Source: J095 sp964517605
GTDB lineage: Bacteria > Chloroflexota > Anaerolineae > 4572-78 > J111
DNA length: 64,000 nucleotides
NCBI GenBank assembly: GCA_964517605.1
Contig: CAZFCE010000019.1
Span: 1 to 64,000 of the forward strand
Direction of reading: 5' to 3'
The translations under genes were made by a program, and so were the position numbers. Of the stretch, positions 63,712 to 64,000 are shown piece after piece. Under the pieces are notes generated by a model, which did not search any database, was not told the origin of the DNA, and worked only from the letters and a program-made list of their open reading frames with translations. Numbering within the stretch: position 1 is the stretch's first letter; every line of letters begins with the position of its first letter.

Positions 63712-64000
63712 TCACACCAGTTGTTCGATGGTTTCCAGGAGATTGCCCTGGTCAAAACTGCTTTTTACAATGTAGGCGTCGGCCCCCACCTCAATGCCCC
63801 TGGCTTTATCGGCGGGCGAATCCAGCGATGTAACCAGAATAATGGGAATCTCGGCGTACCGGGTATCTTGCCTAACCCGTTGCGTTAAAGCAAATCCATC
63901 CAGCCGGGGCATGTTAATATCAGAAACAATTAAATTGGGAGTTTGGCCCGATACCAGCGCCGCCAGCGCCTCTTCGCCATCGGTGGCCAGTTTCACCTCG
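63712..64000 (-). CDS. Hybrid CheA histidine kinase, C-terminal receiver (partial)
   Basis: The frame runs off the right edge of the window; the GTG at 63996 is internal. The visible 96 residues are a receiver domain with LIVSDINMPRLDGF (phospho-acceptor Asp), VTS and the lysine in AYIVKSSFDQGNLLETI. That ending is characteristic of the receiver at the C-terminus of hybrid CheA kinases rather than of free regulators, and cheB follows directly. A stand-alone receiver is less likely because the first strand would have to lie outside. Confidence 0.8.
   Translation of the reverse strand, partial: EVKLATDGEEALAALVSGQTPNLIVSDINMPRLDGFALTQRVRQDTRYAEIPIILVTSLDSPADKARGIEVGADAYIVKSSFDQGNLLETIEQLV

Overview
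This 64-kb window is high-GC bacterial chromosome. No rRNA, tRNA, CRISPR array or transposase was seen. The gene set suggests a filamentous or biofilm-type member of the Chloroflexota (Anaerolineae-like): very large GT-C membrane glycosyltransferases, KAP/FGE and TPR proteins, GAF-rich signalling, a hybrid CheA, and GAATTNCGAATT-type simple repeats between and inside genes. That assignment is inference; no marker gene is present.

Layout. 1-693: C-terminus of a TPR protein made of almost identical 126-bp repeats. 694-1353: gene-free, with five copies of a GC-rich hairpin among simple repeats. 1354-6170: a four-gene cassette of metallophosphoesterase, NurA-like nuclease, HAS-barrel-like protein and HerA-like ATPase, probably for DNA-end processing or defence. 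6391-11117: housekeeping and small genes (signal peptidase I, deoxyribose-phosphate aldolase, a YgiT-type zinc-finger protein, a receiver-TadZ fusion, a UPF0114 membrane protein, an HD-domain protein).

11191-40410 (minus strand) holds ten consecutive giant GT39/PMT-like membrane proteins of 836-1077 aa plus the wreck of another. Each has an Asp-Glu pair in the first extracytoplasmic loop, about ten or more membrane segments, and most have two to four copies of a C-terminal beta-sandwich module. Adjacent genes mostly overlap by 4 bp and form three transcription blocks. 40477-44479 (minus): an MBL-STAS fusion, argJ, a polyprenyl-phosphate-sugar synthase (GT2) and a small unknown protein. 44708-52362 (plus): three more giant membrane proteins with the same C-terminal module. 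The GT2 enzyme is the likely maker of the lipid-linked sugar donor for the GT-C array, so 11-52 kb looks like a surface glycosylation locus.

52363-53219: gene-free and full of repeats and palindromes. 53220-55370 (minus): a KAP NTPase fused to an FGE/C-type-lectin-like domain whose C-terminus resembles a diversity-generating-retroelement target. 55477-56016: a candidate small RNA and a Tyr-rich secreted protein. 56085-58431 (minus): a pentapeptide-repeat protein and a beta-propeller lipoprotein. 58517-64000 (minus): a chemosensory-type operon, in transcription order hybrid CheA (partial), CheB, double-GAF protein, degenerate RsbT-like protein, single-domain receiver, double-GAF protein.
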